From Icerya purchasi (lineage: Eukaryota; Arthropoda; Insecta; Hemiptera; Monophlebidae): a DNA stretch of 64,000 nt. The stretch is from assembly GCA_039619475.1 (NCBI GenBank), contig CM077115.1, positions 66,656,864 to 66,720,863 of the forward strand, read 5' to 3'. Below the pieces are notes generated by a model. The model searched no databases. It was not told the DNA's origin and saw only the letters and a list, made by a program, of their open reading frames with translations. Below, piece after piece: positions 35,205-47,799 of the stretch. The translations under genes and the position numbers were made by a program. Within the stretch, counting starts at the first letter, position 1. Each line of letters begins with the position of its first letter.

Positions 35205-35760
35205 ATGTTAAAAAAAAGCGATACTTGAAAATTTAGCATAAAAAAATTTAATAAAAATTCGCTAAAAAGTAGAAATTTGATGAAAAATAATGTATTTTAC
35301 AAAGTGTAAATGTATACTCTCCTTAAGGCGATGTAATTCTTGCATAACATTAGCTTATTGGAATCGGCATAGAAATTAAAAAATTACAATAATAATTTAA
35401 AACTGCATTAAACATTCGTCAGATTGTTTTCAGAGATTTTGTGATTCCGTGCCTACTCTAATGAAGGTATTATTGATGTTGTATAAGAATTATAATCGTA
35501 ATATATCACTCTGAAATATCACTCTGAAATATTACTCTGAAATATTACTCTGAAATATCACTCTGAAATATCACTCTGAAATATCACTCTGAAATATATA
35601 TTTTTTTTTTTACTGAATAATTTTAACTTTTAATAGAGTGCATTTTTATTCAACTTTTATTATCGAGTAATTGTTTTTTGTTTTTTTTTTCGGTGCATTT
35701 TTATTCGATTTTCATAGTAAATTTCAAAGTCTTCTTCTTTTTTTTTTCTTAAAAATATTT
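35205..35760. repeat. Family P palindrome (no clear tail)
   Basis: The left arm GCGATACTTGAAAATTTAGC, TAATAAAAATTCGCTAAAAAG and CTCCTTAAGG is mirrored by TTTTAATAGAGTGCATTTTTATT and AAATTTCAAAGTC on the right. The centre shares CCTACTCTAATGAAGGTATT and GTTGTATAAGAATTA with copies 2 and 3. Part of the right arm is duplicated (two GTGCATTTTTATTC segments) and a 13-bp minisatellite has expanded inside it. Confidence 0.75.
35503..35596. repeat. 13-bp minisatellite, 7 copies
   Basis: The unit ATATCACTCTGAA is repeated seven times, two copies having ATATTACTCTGAA. The founding unit appears once in the related palindrome at 21846 (TATATCACTCTGATATA). Confidence 0.96.
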
Positions 35761-36780
35761 TATTTCATATATATTACTGTTGCTTATGAGAATATGTTGT
35801 TGATATAAGAAACATATCGGAATAAAATTAATGTGGTTATTTTTTAATAGTAAAAAAATTTCCGTGTTAAGTGCATTTAATTAAAATAATGCTTACAACT
35901 ATCTCCCGAAAAATTATTTTATTATAAAATTAAAAATTAAAAAATTTGTAAGAATCGGCTAATCTAGCGTATAAATTATATCAAAATCACGCGATTTGTT
36001 TTATTTTAAGTACGGATAATTGATAAACATGTCGCGTAATGAAATTAATGTGATTATTTGAATAATAAAAAACTTCCGTTTTTTTTTCTTTTTCTTTTTC
36101 TTTTTCTTTTTGAATAATGCTGCAAAGACGAAAAAAAAAAAAAATTATAGGAATTCGAATTCCATTTAAATTTCCATAATTGTCTCTGTGGAAATTTACG
36201 TATTAATTCTTGATATAGATTTTGTTAAGTACCGCACACCAAATTTCCTAACTAAATTGAAATAATACGGTGAAAACTAATTCGAGCAATTAAATTTACA
36301 GTTCAACCGCGAATACTGTGTAAAGTGATATAATTCTCGCTGGGCAATTATGATTTATGTAATTTCACGTTAATGAGAAATCGTGTAAAAGCGCTCGCGT
36401 TGTGTGCAAATAAACTTTCTTTAGGAAATATAATTTTATTTATTTATTTATTTTTTTCAGAGAACACGCACATGAGATTCGAGTGCTTTCGCTTGAGGGC
36501 GGAAACGCGAGGAAATTTTTAATTTACCGTTTGCGTAACAAGTCCTAAATTTGACGATGCTCTTTATACCACAACTCGCGGATTTCGTTAGTCACTCGAA
36601 CATTTTCCCCGAATTACGATTGACAGAAAAACATGCGACAATTTTTCATATTACACGCAACGTAAAACTAAGATAATCATTAATGTATAGATGCAGTTTC
36701 TTTATATGAAGAATTTTTTGTACAGCTGAAATTAATCAAAAAAATTTCACGTTAATAGCGTTTGCCTTTAAATCAATTTT
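35761..36780. other. No gene seen
   Basis: AT-rich. 35790-36060 contains two loosely similar halves (AACATATCGGAATAAAATTAATGTGG and AACATGTCGCGTAATGAAATTAATGTG context) suggestive of an old duplication. Confidence 0.5.
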
Positions 36781-36784
36781 TTTT

Positions 36785-37200
36785 TTCTTTTTTGTTTTTG
36801 CGCTCGTCATTACCCAGAAACAATAGGGAGAAGAGTTAACTAATTTTAAAACTTGATTCGATCGGAAGTGACAGAAATAAAGGAACCAATGGCAGGAACA
36901 ACAGACTGGAACGGAATGGACAGAATATAGGAAGCACAGTAAGGAAGCCTTGACTTCAAAAGGGGTAAATAAAGGGAAGAGCGTTCCGCAGAAAGAGCAG
37001 AACAATTAAAACCAAATGTGATTAGCATCACAGATAAGTTCCTCATTCGGATATAGATAACAATAAGGAGAGGAAACCAAAGGGAGACGAAAATGGGAAA
37101 CGGGCAATAGAGTGTGATTGAAGCGTAGGCGAATAATAGGGACAATAACAGTAGAAAAGAAGGGAATTCTGAGAACTAAGAATTAGTTGGACTCAGAAGC
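36785..37200 (-). mobile_element. LINE-A retrotransposon, 3' fragment
   Basis: The minus frame 36846-37145 contains SALSAERSSLYLPLLKS then CASYILSIPFQSVVPAIGSF, the same C-terminal block as the 9.1-kb copy (SLSEERSALYLLKLG … IIPATCSFL). The left edge after a T tract is CATTACCCAGAAACAATAGG, the reverse complement of the family 3' end. The frame is open through this block but lacks the RNase H and RT domains. Confidence 0.8.
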
Positions 37201-37849
37201 TTTCCGCATGTGTTATTGCACGGAATAATTGCGGTATAGTTTTCGACACGGATATGTTTTATTTGCTGGAGGTCGTTTCACAATACGAAAGTGTTGCCTT
37301 TATATTTATATTTACACTATGGTAAATATTTTATGTGATCAACACAGTCTGAGTTCATGTGTCTGTCAAAATTAAACATTTGAATCACACTTTACATGTC
37401 ACAATGCACTTCGGTGCAAAAGGGGTAAGGAAGTTTTCATTTTTTTTCCGTTTTTAAAAACAATAATCGATATATTTTAGCGCCGACACAGTTTTTCGAG
37501 TGAGATGATTACTAATAGCTAGTGTATATTTATTATTATATTTTTTTCCAAGCGGCTTTATTCGAAAAACCATCCTCGATGTAATATTAGGTAATGGGCG
37601 CTAATGGGAAGGAGCCTGAGCTCCATTTTGCATCGGACTTTTGACTGGACCGAAGCCGGGAGGGAAAAACCTCTTTTCATAACCTGAATATGACTGGTAT
37701 TTTTTTTGTGTAACAATCGGAGCATGATACATTTTAATTTTGTATAAACACGAGTAAAATTCTAAAACATCTGAACTCGTATTTAAAAAAAAAAAAATAA
37801 CAAAAAAAAAAGGGATTGTTTTAAGCTTTATTTAAGAAGTTTTTACCTA

Positions 37850-38110
37850 ATCTTATAAATATAGTGCGTAATTGTATGGAAATAAATTAAATTTTTTTTT
37901 TTTTTATTACAAAACCGCAGCCCACTAATTGTGTCTCCCTTTCGCCATCGATTATTAAAGTCACACACTGCTGTTTGTATATTCGACGAGTCAAGAAGAA
38001 GTTGTCTCTTGTGTCTTGTAATCCTTTCTGTCCAGTAACAGAGAGCTTCGCACGAATCCTTTCCATTTGCCAAACATGCACTGCAGTCTTTATCGACTAA
38101 TTCCTATTTG
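37850..38110 (-). mobile_element. LINE C-terminal zinc-knuckle remnant
   Basis: The minus strand reads KDCSACLANGKDSCEALCYW then TERITRHKRQLLLD. The C-x2-C … C…C.W..R…L pattern matches the C-terminus of non-LTR ORF2 proteins (R1- or I-group). It is followed by an A-rich tail (T run at 37890-37906 on plus). It is a different family from LINE-A. Assigned by pattern only. Confidence 0.5.
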
Positions 38111-38305
38111 TTATATGTGCTTTCTTGCTGTAACTGCTTTTTTTGCATGTAAACTTGTAATAATTTAAATAACCGTTAAGTTCAGTTACACACTGTTACG
38201 TATTTTATTACACGAACAAATTAAGTATTCACTTTACATATAAAATACATGACATTATCTACATTAGATTTTTCGTTAAAACATAAATATAATAAAATTT
38301 AATTC

Positions 38306-38309
<4 letters not shown>

Positions 38310-38342
<33 letters not shown>
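38310..38342. repeat. (TA)n microsatellite
   Basis: A TA run directly visible, followed by GTGTGT. Confidence 0.97.
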
Positions 38343-38348
<6 letters not shown>

Positions 38349-39438
38349 AAAAAATAAAATATAAAACGCACAAAAATATTAATTTTGAAGAGAATACCTT
38401 ATTTAATTACTTTTAGTTGAAATTTTTTTTTTTGTTTGAATAATTTTTAATCGCATTTTATTTATTGATTAATAGAGATGTCGCGTTAAAAATAAAAACG
38501 GCAAATAAACTGATGTAGAATAACTTTAGCATTGAGTTTTTTTGTTTTAATTTTTGAAAAATAAATAACAGCGGTAAAAAAGTTTTATTTTTACATTAGG
38601 AACTAGGTCACGAACTTGGATCTTTACAATTGTGTACCGCCACTTCAACCTTGGTTCATCGTAGAATTCACGATATTTCTATTTATTTTCCGTTCGGTTA
38701 TTGACGACGTCAAAAGCACCTATTGTTGCTATCCGTATTGACTTTCCGTAATGGGTTTTCGTCGCAGTGTCGAAGTTAGCAGCTGAGCGCATTCAGCAGA
38801 TATTTTTAATATTTGCAAAGTTCAGCTCGTATTCGAATGCTATTTTCCGATATGAACCACGGGTTTGCATAAACGACCACCACTCCTTCTCGTTGGAGAA
38901 AAAAGTGTAACCATCGAATAAATTTTACAGCTTCAAGTAACTCTCTTTATTTCAGTGCCTCCCGCACCATACGGAAATTAGCTACCAACATTTCATCGGG
39001 ATTTTCCGATTGCGGAAATTAGTCTATTCTGACCTTATTAGAGTGTCATGTTTTGCGAACAATAATTATTTTCATTAGTGGATCACTCTACGTTTTATTG
39101 TGGCGCGCGTGCATACTTTAGCGGCTAATTCATCTCAAAATTCAGCCATAGTCAAAAATTTTACATTTTCGCGCGTAATAATTTAATTTGTTCTTTTCCC
39201 GTTGTCTAGTAGAATAGTAGGTTTCTTCCTACGCAGTTTACCACTGTGGGTGAACTAACAGTGTTGTACACAGAACGTCAAAGTTTTTGTTGACTTTCTA
39301 GAGGAAACAGAAGCTTACCACTTCTTCCGATTTTTTAATGCCAGACAGAATACCACAAAAACCAAAAAGAGAGAAAAATAAATAAAGACGCAACAGAGAA
39401 AAAAGTAAAAAAAGATAAAAAATAATATAGAAATGTGC
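38343..39438. other. No gene seen
   Basis: 38620-39320 is slightly less AT-rich but has no recognised coding sequence or repeat. Confidence 0.5.
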
Positions 39439-39439
39439 A

Positions 39440-39515
39440 ATTTTTTTTTTTTTTTTTTTTTTTTTTATAGTTTATATATGGCCTGCTCGTGGACCTTTAT
39501 TTTATTTCTCTACGT
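39440..39515 (-). mobile_element. Probable LINE-A 3' end with poly(A) tail
   Basis: A long T run on the plus strand is followed by ATAGTTTATATATGGCCTGC, then TCGTGGACCTTTATTTTATT. The reverse complement, AAAGGTCCACGAGCAGGCC then A(n), resembles AAAGGTCCACGGTTGAC at 24.94 kb. No TSD was found. Confidence 0.45.
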
Positions 39516-39519
39516 TTAT

Positions 39520-42500
39520 TTTCTCTGCCTCTTTTTGAAGTAACTACTCTGAACTTTGATAATGAGGTTTAACGATTGGCTGAATAAAGGGGAAAAATCT
39601 ATTTCGTGGTTAATTTAACAAATAACAGATTTCGAAAAGGGGTGAACTTCATTTCAGACATACATTCCTACACATAGAAAGTTTTATACACACGTATACA
39701 AATGCACACATATATATATATATACCTAATTTAGTGAACATTTTTTTTTTTAATTTTCATTATAGAAGAAATTATTATTTATTTAACTTTGAAATTAAAT
39801 TTTATAATATGACTATAGTTCATTCCGTTAGGAAAAAATAGCTTTGCTAAAAATTGTCGATACATTGCACATATATGTTTTGATAATGTCGAGAAACGAT
39901 AAACTTTAAATATTAAATTCTGTTCTATCAGACAATGTTAGTCAGCGGAAAAGACAAATTTATCTAGAAACTTTGATCTATTCGTGCTCGTAGGATAACG
40001 TTGAAAAAGTCGATTGTTTTTAATAAGTATTATATGTATTTTCTGTCTAACGTTAAACGTATTAAATCCATAACTCTAAATGTTAAAGTACAGATTAATA
40101 TTATTACGGTAGTGCGATAGACGTCAAAATTGGAGATCAGTAGCTCGCAGTTTAGCCAGAGAGTCTGAAATCGAAGTGGCTAACGGGTAAATACGAATTC
40201 CAAGAAGAAAAGTCATGATTATTGGTCCAATTGGTCCGTTTAGATATTCATTAGGCACAGTTTAAAGAAGTATAAAAATAGTACTTTCCCTATCAACCTT
40301 TCGTGCGACCACTAATCGCTTTAGTTACCATATTCATTTCTGCGGAAGATACAAATTTCTGCTTTTAAAACTTCAAATGAGAAAATAACACGCCAACATT
40401 TTTTTTTTTTTTTTTTTTTTTTTGGTATTAACGAAGTCTCGCCCGGTGTGATTTCGCTCACCGTTTGTCTTAAATTTACTAAGTTAGACGATCTTAAGTG
40501 AAAAACAATTATTAACTTTGAAAACAATTTATTATTTAAAACTAGGCAAAGAAAAGTAGATTAACTGAACACTTAACCACCACGTTGTAACAAAAGATAG
40601 ACCTTTTTTTAATAAGTAAATTTTGCTTTATTTTAATTAAAACGGGTCAAAATATACGCGAGTTATAGTTCTGAATCGCTTTAACTTCAAAACAATAACC
40701 GGTTTTAAATTATTATTATGTTTTCTGGTAATTTGAAAGAAAAAAAGAAAAAAAAAAAAAAGAAAAAAACCCATCTCCTTTTAACAGCACCTGAATTAAT
40801 ATTTCGCATATTTTCTTATACATTTATACCTTATAATATACCGCAAGTAAAAGCTCGGAGGAAGGCGTAACCAGAATAAATTAGAGCAAAGAAAACTATT
40901 AATTTTCCCTGTCATCTTGTTTAAAAATTTTCCCAACGTCGTTTTTCAAGTAGGCGCTGTTTGTAAATCTTTTTAACTGCACTGTGTGCATGTTATTTAT
41001 ACATCGATCAAATCTTCTAACTGAATTTTGAGACATTTTTTCAAAAAATACTGTTTCTTTTTTTTTTTAAATAGATTTCCGCGACAAAAGAAAAATACGA
41101 GATTTTTCGATTTCCGATTGTGTTTTGGTACAAGGTCGGATCAACGGCCGCAAGTCATTTTTCTCTTTTTTTGTTCATTTCACTTTGGCGCTTTAGTTCA
41201 AATCGATGTGTTCGTTTCCGATTCAATCGATATACAAATTAAAAAGGATTTAATTCAAAAACCTATCTGCAAATATGTGCGAATTAAAATGGAAATTTTA
41301 CACGAAACAACGTAAAAATCCCAAGTACAAGTTAAAATTTTGAAGCAATAAATTTTTAAAAAAGTTTTTTTTTTTTATTGAATTTTTGTGTAAAAAAATT
41401 TTAATTGATAATTTAAAACTTAAAATTTAAAATTTAAAACTTGAAATTGTTTATAATTTAAAATTTTTTGCAAATACGATGTAATTTTTAGGATTCCGTA
41501 CACACATATAATGTACGCAATCATAATAAGATGGTTCAGAAACGACAAAAATATTCAATTAAAATATCCGGATAACTCACGAAAACGGTTTCACTTATAA
41601 ACGTCAAAATTAGATCCAAAGTCACAATTGAAATCGATTACACTGAGCGGAAAAAACCGCCCCAAAAACCGTCAAGGATATATAAATATGGCATTTAAAA
41701 CGATCTCAAAAATTACCCTTAAAAAATGCATAACTCATCACCAGATAAACCATTAAAGGTGAAATTCAAAATATAAAATAAAATGCAGGAGTCCTTTCAT
41801 AAAATCAAAAAATTACGGTACAAAAAATTATTTAACCCTCCACTTTCTGGCCAAAAACAGCAGAAAAAACGAAGTTCACGTAGCTCGAGAAAAAAAAGTT
41901 TTTTGAGAAATCAAAACGTATTTCAAACACATGCATAAGGGACCACCACTTCGTAGGAAAAATATAACCAGACGTATGAAAAAATATACAACAGAAATAA
42001 AAAATTCGATGTAACACCGGGGGAACTATTACGCAAGAAGATTAGCCCCTACAGAAGGGGAAAACATTTTTACTTAGGGAACATTTACAAAAAGACAAAA
42101 ACCTCGGTACTCTGATAACCATATATGGAAAGAAAATATGCAATGATGATCAGTAGAATATAGGTGTCATTATCGGACTCTTTATCGCTTAAATAGATTA
42201 TGAATATAAACAATGATGAGTGTGTAATAACCGTGCGGAAACTCCCGGCCATATGGTTTAGCAGTGCATGATGACGAAAAGAAAGTATTCGTAAAGTAGA
42301 TTTTACCCGCGTTCCACACGTTTCCCCATTGACAGGAGGATCAACCGATGGCCATTTAAAAATTTACATAATTTTATTGAAATAACTAAAATAGAAATAT
42401 AAACGATGTAAGTTAGGCCGCAGAAAAAAATATATCCGAAACCGCCGAAATAGTGTCGTGATGGGAAAAATCTCAGCATTTTGGGTACACTATTTTCAGT

Positions 42501-43560
42501 TTGATTTATGACGTAGGATTTTGAAAATTCCATGTTTTTTATTGACAAAATTTAGTAAAAAAAGCGCATTTAATTTTTAACGATTGTTAGAATGAAATTA
42601 TGCGATACGGATCCGCTCATTAATTTTAATTAAGTAAACGAATTTTTTGTAATCATTTATTATTTTATTTTACGTAAATTCCAAAAATATTAAAGGTTTT
42701 TGTTGTAATATTATTAATAGAGAAATAAAACCTTTTTTTTTTTTTTTTTTTCTTCTGGAATTTTATGAAACATAGGATTAACAAAATATTAAGAAAAAAA
42801 AAAAAAAACGGCAAAAGAATTTACGAAAACGTAATATCAAAAGGAACAAAATGAAAATCCGCCAAAGGAAGTAATCTTATTCTCCGTACTACGTAGAATT
42901 ATCGTTAAAAAGCATGTTGTTATTAATACTGTCGATTCAAGCAGCGAGCAATTGTGCTAATTGTGTTTTTCCTTCCAAAGGGAACACCGTTTTACCGAGC
43001 GTCCGCGTTGGTATACGGTTTCAAACGAATAAAAGTTTTCATGTTTTGAAAATTATTTTCTTTTACTATTTTCAAAATGGAACTAGTGCATTTTCGGAAG
43101 TTTCATCCGAGAGGGTAAAAAGTATTACGTTACACGGTTTACATCGTTTTTTTGTTTATTTTTTTCCGGATTACCACGAGATAATATTTCTTTTTTTAAT
43201 TATTTAAAATTAAATGGGAAATATGATAGACCGTTCTAATCTGATAATAGTAGAACAAAAAAAATTTAGATACGCAATTTCTTATTTCTTGTTTTTTTTT
43301 GGCAATCTGCTTCGGAGTAAGTTTACGTCAATAGTATCGCAAGTGAGAGGATGTACTTTTGAAATTATTTTTGAAAAACGAAAAGAAATTTCACGATTAC
43401 ATATATTAACCGTTTTTTTATAATTAATAAAATAATAAAATTATAAACACTATAACGAACACCGTAAGATTGAATATTAAATACGCTAAGAACGTCTTTG
43501 CCGGGAAATGTCCCATGTTTAATACTAGAAAGAAAAGGAAAATTTATTAATAAAGATAAA
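39520..43560. other. No gene seen
   Basis: Long AT-rich interval with several poly(A/T) runs (40400-40423, 40739-40768, 42733-42752). The frame 41028-41315 and those at 42914-43595 are compositionally biased and unrecognised. 41520-42130 is A-rich with a different texture and may be an unrecognised transposon. Confidence 0.45.
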
Positions 43561-43565
43561 TTTAA

Positions 43566-44823
43566 TACCAAATAAAATATAAAACACAACAACAACGGGC
43601 AGGAATTTATTTAATTAAATTACGAAAACACCGACCAGTTTCGGAACAGCAAATTCATGGTGTGTAATACATCAAAAAAATTGTAAACATAGAAAGCCAC
43701 AATAGTAGTCGTTAACATGATAAATCGATTAGCATAATCGCAACAGTCAATTATAAATCAATATTCGAATACAGGGCAAATAAACCAAATTGCGCTTACA
43801 ATTTTATTATTGAAAACAACGGATTTTTAGTTATAAAAAGTCGATATAAATCGATATTTATTATCCACTTACGGTGGCCCCGTAAATGGATCATAAATAT
43901 CGACCTTTCTATCGGCACATTTTCGGTGAACGAACTGTAACTAAAAATTATTCTTTATGATATTAATTTTTTTTTTAAAAATGCTATAGCTTTTAGCTTA
44001 ATTCTTATATTATATGATTTTTCAGTTTGCACTAAATATACTATTTTTTTTTTAAGATTTTACCGGGGATTGAGGAGAGTTAAATAAAAATTTTATCCAT
44101 TTGACGCAATGCCGTACGATTATTTCACAGATAATAGACTAGAAAAGGTAGACTACTTTTGAGTCAACGAATTCGCGGAATTAACGTACAGCGTTGTCAA
44201 AGAGACAAAATTTTCATTTACCTTTTTAAGCCTTGCGTTTACTATCGTATTATAAGTGTTGCTGAAAGTCGTTACATTTATAAACATAAAGGTAATATCA
44301 CAAAGAATAATTTACCAACTAAAAATCCGTTATTTAATATTTAAATCGGGGATGGCCAACCCAAATGATCTTGCGCGCCACTTTGGAAATGCATCATAAC
44401 TCCGCGGGCCGCATATAAAATCATATACCCCCCCCCCCCCCCCCTATGTTAGATTTAAATACACTTAAGAGTGAAACAAAACTTGTTATATTACGAGTAA
44501 AAATGTTCGAACATAGGCGCGCACTATGAGCTCGCAGAACATAATTCGTTACTACTTTGATGTTCAAGCCGCGGTCGCGGGTTGGCCAACCCTGATTTAA
44601 ATTGTACGCGCAATTTAGTTTTTATTTTACTTTTATTATTTATTTATTTTGTATTCCAATTTCGATTCATTTCATAACCGACTGTTTATGCTTATCGATT
44701 TATTATGTTATCGACTATTCAATTGGTTTTCTATGTTTAAAATTTTTTAATCCGCGAAACTGATTGGACGTAATTTAATTAAAAATAAATTCCTGCATGT
44801 TGTGTTTTATATTTTATTTAGTA
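43566..44823. repeat. Large foldback element interrupted by a hAT element
   Basis: The left arm (43566 to about 43840) starts TACCAAATAAAATATAAAAC. The right arm (about 44320-44823) ends GTTTTATATTTTATTTAGTA, its reverse complement. Within the arms AATAAATTCCTGC, TAATTTAATTAAA, TTTCTATGTTTA, ATCGATTTATYATGTTA and GCGCAATTT recur in mirrored order. The inner loop contains a second small palindrome around 43870 (CGATATTTATTATCCA mirrored by GGATCATAAATATCG). Removing the hAT insertion gives an element of about 1.0 kb. Non-coding. Confidence 0.85.
44347..44594. mobile_element. hAT MITE with perfect 8-bp TSD
   Basis: The termini CGGGGATGGCCAACCC and GGGTTGGCCAACCCTG form imperfect TIRs. ATTTAAAT flanks both sides (44339-44346 and 44595-44602). 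The 248-bp element includes GCGGGCCGCATA and a poly(C) run (44430-44446). TGGCCAACC-type ends and an 8-bp TSD are characteristic of hAT elements. Removing it with one TSD restores alignment of the enclosing foldback arm (AACTAAAAATCCGTT through GCGCAATTTAG). Confidence 0.93.
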
Positions 44824-46285
44824 TACTAATATTTACAAAAAAGGTAGCATACGATTAAAGATAAATTTAGTATTATATTAAGCATCCGTAGGAAGAAAAT
44901 TAATCATCAGCAAAGTGGCGGTATGATGGAATTATCTGATTAAAAATGAAGTTGGTATTAGAAAATTGCATTTTATTACTACTTCTTTATGGAAGATAAA
45001 TTATTTAGGTTTCCTATTCCGAATTTTAAGAAAATTTATAGTTTGTTATTGACACGCGGAAACTTATAGCGTGTTGTTTGCATTTTATTTATTTATTTAT
45101 TTATTTATTTTTTTCCCCGCTAATCTCGAACCAAGTTTTTAAGGAAGAAATACGCGCACGAATCATTTTTTTATCATTTCTCGCGGTTTTCGAGATTTTA
45201 TAATTCTCGGAAGCATTCATGGCCCGCATTACTTTTTCTCAAAAATTAAAACTTTATACCAAAATTTAAGGGAAAAATTAACAATTCTTATTAAAGCCGA
45301 AAAAAAATAAATAAATAGAATCTGTTTTTTCTGTTTTTGTTATAGTTTTTACTTTTTAAAATCGGTTTGTAAATTTCTTTAAAACAAACTTTATTTGCTG
45401 TGTTCGCGCACGTCCAGGGCTGGATCCAAGGAGGGCTAAGGAGGGCTACAGCTCCGAACCCGAGCCTCCGACGCGCTCTTGACTAGAAAAAATTTAATTT
45501 CCCACGTGAAAAATTCAAGTTTCTTTTCCTAAAATACTCAATACAGTAAAAATGAAAGATTTTAAATTTGTGTTTTTTATCCTAAAAAAAATTCAGTCAA
45601 TTTTTATACATAAAAAAAAAAAAAAAATATACGAGTTCATTAATAAAATTATATACTTTTCCTCCATAAAACTTTCTCTTTTTCTCTCAATAAACTAAAT
45701 GCTACATAAAATGAATACTTATAGAAATTTTATTGTGTTAAAAAAAAAAGAACGAATGAGTCCTTTAACGGTACGTGTATTGAATAATAAATAAAACATT
45801 TCACAAAAATTCTCTATTCAAATATTAATCAATCCATGCAACAATCGTTGTAAATTTTTCTACGTAAAAACGTTTTATGATCTGAAATATATTCGTAATT
45901 TTAACAATATTTTATTTTTTATTTTTAATGAAAGTTAATACTTTTTTAAATTAAAAACGTTATAAAAATGATTTAAAATAAAAGCGAGTTTTAACCGATT
46001 GCTAATTTTCTAAATATATATTTGTAATTCGAAGAATTCGATAAGTCATACTGCGTTTCATTCACCTTTTTTTCTGATCACATAAACAGTTATGGAATTT
46101 TAAACATACATGTTTAATTTGTATATAAAAAATAATCAAAAACATCGCATGAGCCCAAAAAATCAGCTTGAAAACCGCTGTAAATACCGGCACCGCCGCC
46201 TTGGATAATGCATTATAAATAAAGTTTTTATTTTTATTTAAAAAAAAAACGACAATTTTTTTGCTACCCACAATATTTATTTCAT
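44824..46285. other. No gene seen
   Basis: AT-rich. CAGGGCTGGATCCAAGGAGG at 45415 looks like a single hAT end, but no partner end was found. Poly(A) runs at 45613 and 45742. Confidence 0.5.
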
Positions 46286-46287
46286 AT

Positions 46288-46290
46288 ACA

Positions 46291-46328
<38 letters not shown>

Positions 46329-46334
46329 TATACA

Positions 46335-46372
<38 letters not shown>

Positions 46373-46378
46373 TATACA

Positions 46379-46416
<38 letters not shown>

Positions 46417-46441
46417 TATACATATATGTATATATATATAA
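46288..46441. repeat. 44-bp higher-order AT repeat
   Basis: The ACATATATG landmark recurs at 46288, 46332, 46376 and 46420, exactly 44 bp apart, embedded in TA runs. It generates false isoleucine/tyrosine-rich frames on the minus strand. Confidence 0.95.
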
Positions 46442-47399
46442 ATATTTTTTTGTTGAAAAATAAAACATGATGTTATTAATAAAATATTACAAATATTAAC
46501 ATATAGGTATATAAAATTCCTTTATTTTAAAATTCAATTTATGTACACGTATTTAATTTTTCTTAGGGTAAGAAAGTTGATTTATTAAAAGGAGCATAAT
46601 TTTAATTTTATTAGTCATTTATACGTAGCAGTAAGTTTTTTTTTCTTGTTTGTTTGCACATACATGATAATGAATTTTTTCACCATTCAAGACCTTAATC
46701 CGTCCCTGCGAGCGCCTATAAAGACGGTATTTTCTCGATTGAAATTGAACGACTTTTTCAATGTAGCAAAATGTAATAAGCGTAATACTTTGGCTCTTTC
46801 AATACACTTCAACATTTATATAAATATACTTTTAATAATTTAAATATTTAATTTTACTATATATGTGCGGAGTGTAAATAATTGTAAAAATGTTTAATGA
46901 TTTTAATTCTAGTATCTGGTGAACGAGCCTAGCACAAATTTATTCCGAACTCGCGGATGAATCAAAGTATATTACATACACGAGTTACATAACATTAAAA
47001 AATGCAACGATAATACGCACTTAAAACGAATGCCAGCATAACTTTATTGTTCAATTTTGAAAGTGTACTATTTTCTGCGTAATATTTCGATATCAGTGAA
47101 CAAATTTATATTCAATTTTCCATTTAGCATGGTAAATAAGCGAATTATTCTCTTTTTTTTTTTTTTTTTTTTTCTTCTATTAAACCCAAGATACAACTAA
47201 CACGGATAACCTCCATATCCTCGAACCGTTGATTTCTTGGAAAGCCCACTACTAATTCATAGATTTCATCAAAATTATCAGAGCCACTTTCGAGAACCTA
47301 GTTACATACATATATGCAAAAAATCGCTCATTTTACAATATACATATTAACCGAATTATAAATTATCATCTGTATAACTCTCTCTATAACAACACAATA

Positions 47400-47795
47400 G
47401 TCTAAAATGTTTCCAATGAGGAGGAGCCATTTGATTTCGAAATAATCCCGAAGAAATTTGTGGGGTTTTTCGATAGTGAAATAAATCAGTGCTTGTGAAA
47501 ATGTTAAAAATAATATTTTTATAAATGTACGGATATATATATACGTATGTGTATGAAAACAATTATGTGCACGGCGATTATAATTAATGAGAAATATATG
47601 TTAAGAAAATTTTTTTTTTTTTCGAACGATATTATAATAAATATGAATGGAAAACTAATTTTAGCTTTTAGCGCGATTTCTTTCAGGTGAATTTAAATTA
47701 AAAAGCCGTGTGTAAAAATGAAGAAAATGTGCGATGTTGCCTGATTCGGAAATATTTCCAAATGAGATGGCTCCTCATTGGAAACATTTTAGATG
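47400..47795. repeat. Short inverted-repeat (MITE-like) element
   Basis: TCTAAAATGTTTCCAATGAG then GAGGAGCCAT at 47401 is mirrored by ATGGCTCC then TCATTGGAAACATTTTAGA near 47767-47793, with one 3-bp indel. The arms extend inward (TTTCGAAATAATCCCG against CGGAAATATTT). The interior of about 290 bp is AT-rich and non-coding. The flanks at 47211-47310 and 47975-48062 share a TTTCATYAAAATYRTCAGAG motif. Confidence 0.65.
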
Positions 47796-47799
47796 CTTC

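Noticed and set aside
35503..35596. Array of short repeats as a CRISPR candidate
   Set aside because: The 13-bp units are contiguous with no spacers and sit in a eukaryotic transposon palindrome.
40400..40423. Poly(T) run as a minus-strand retroposon tail
   Set aside because: Adjacent sequence does not match the LINE-A 3' end and no TSD was visible.
45415..45480. CAGGGCTGGATCC as a hAT element end
   Set aside because: No matching inverted terminus or 8-bp TSD was found downstream.
46062..46468. Tyr/Ile-rich minus-strand frames
   Set aside because: Produced by the 44-bp TA higher-order repeat.
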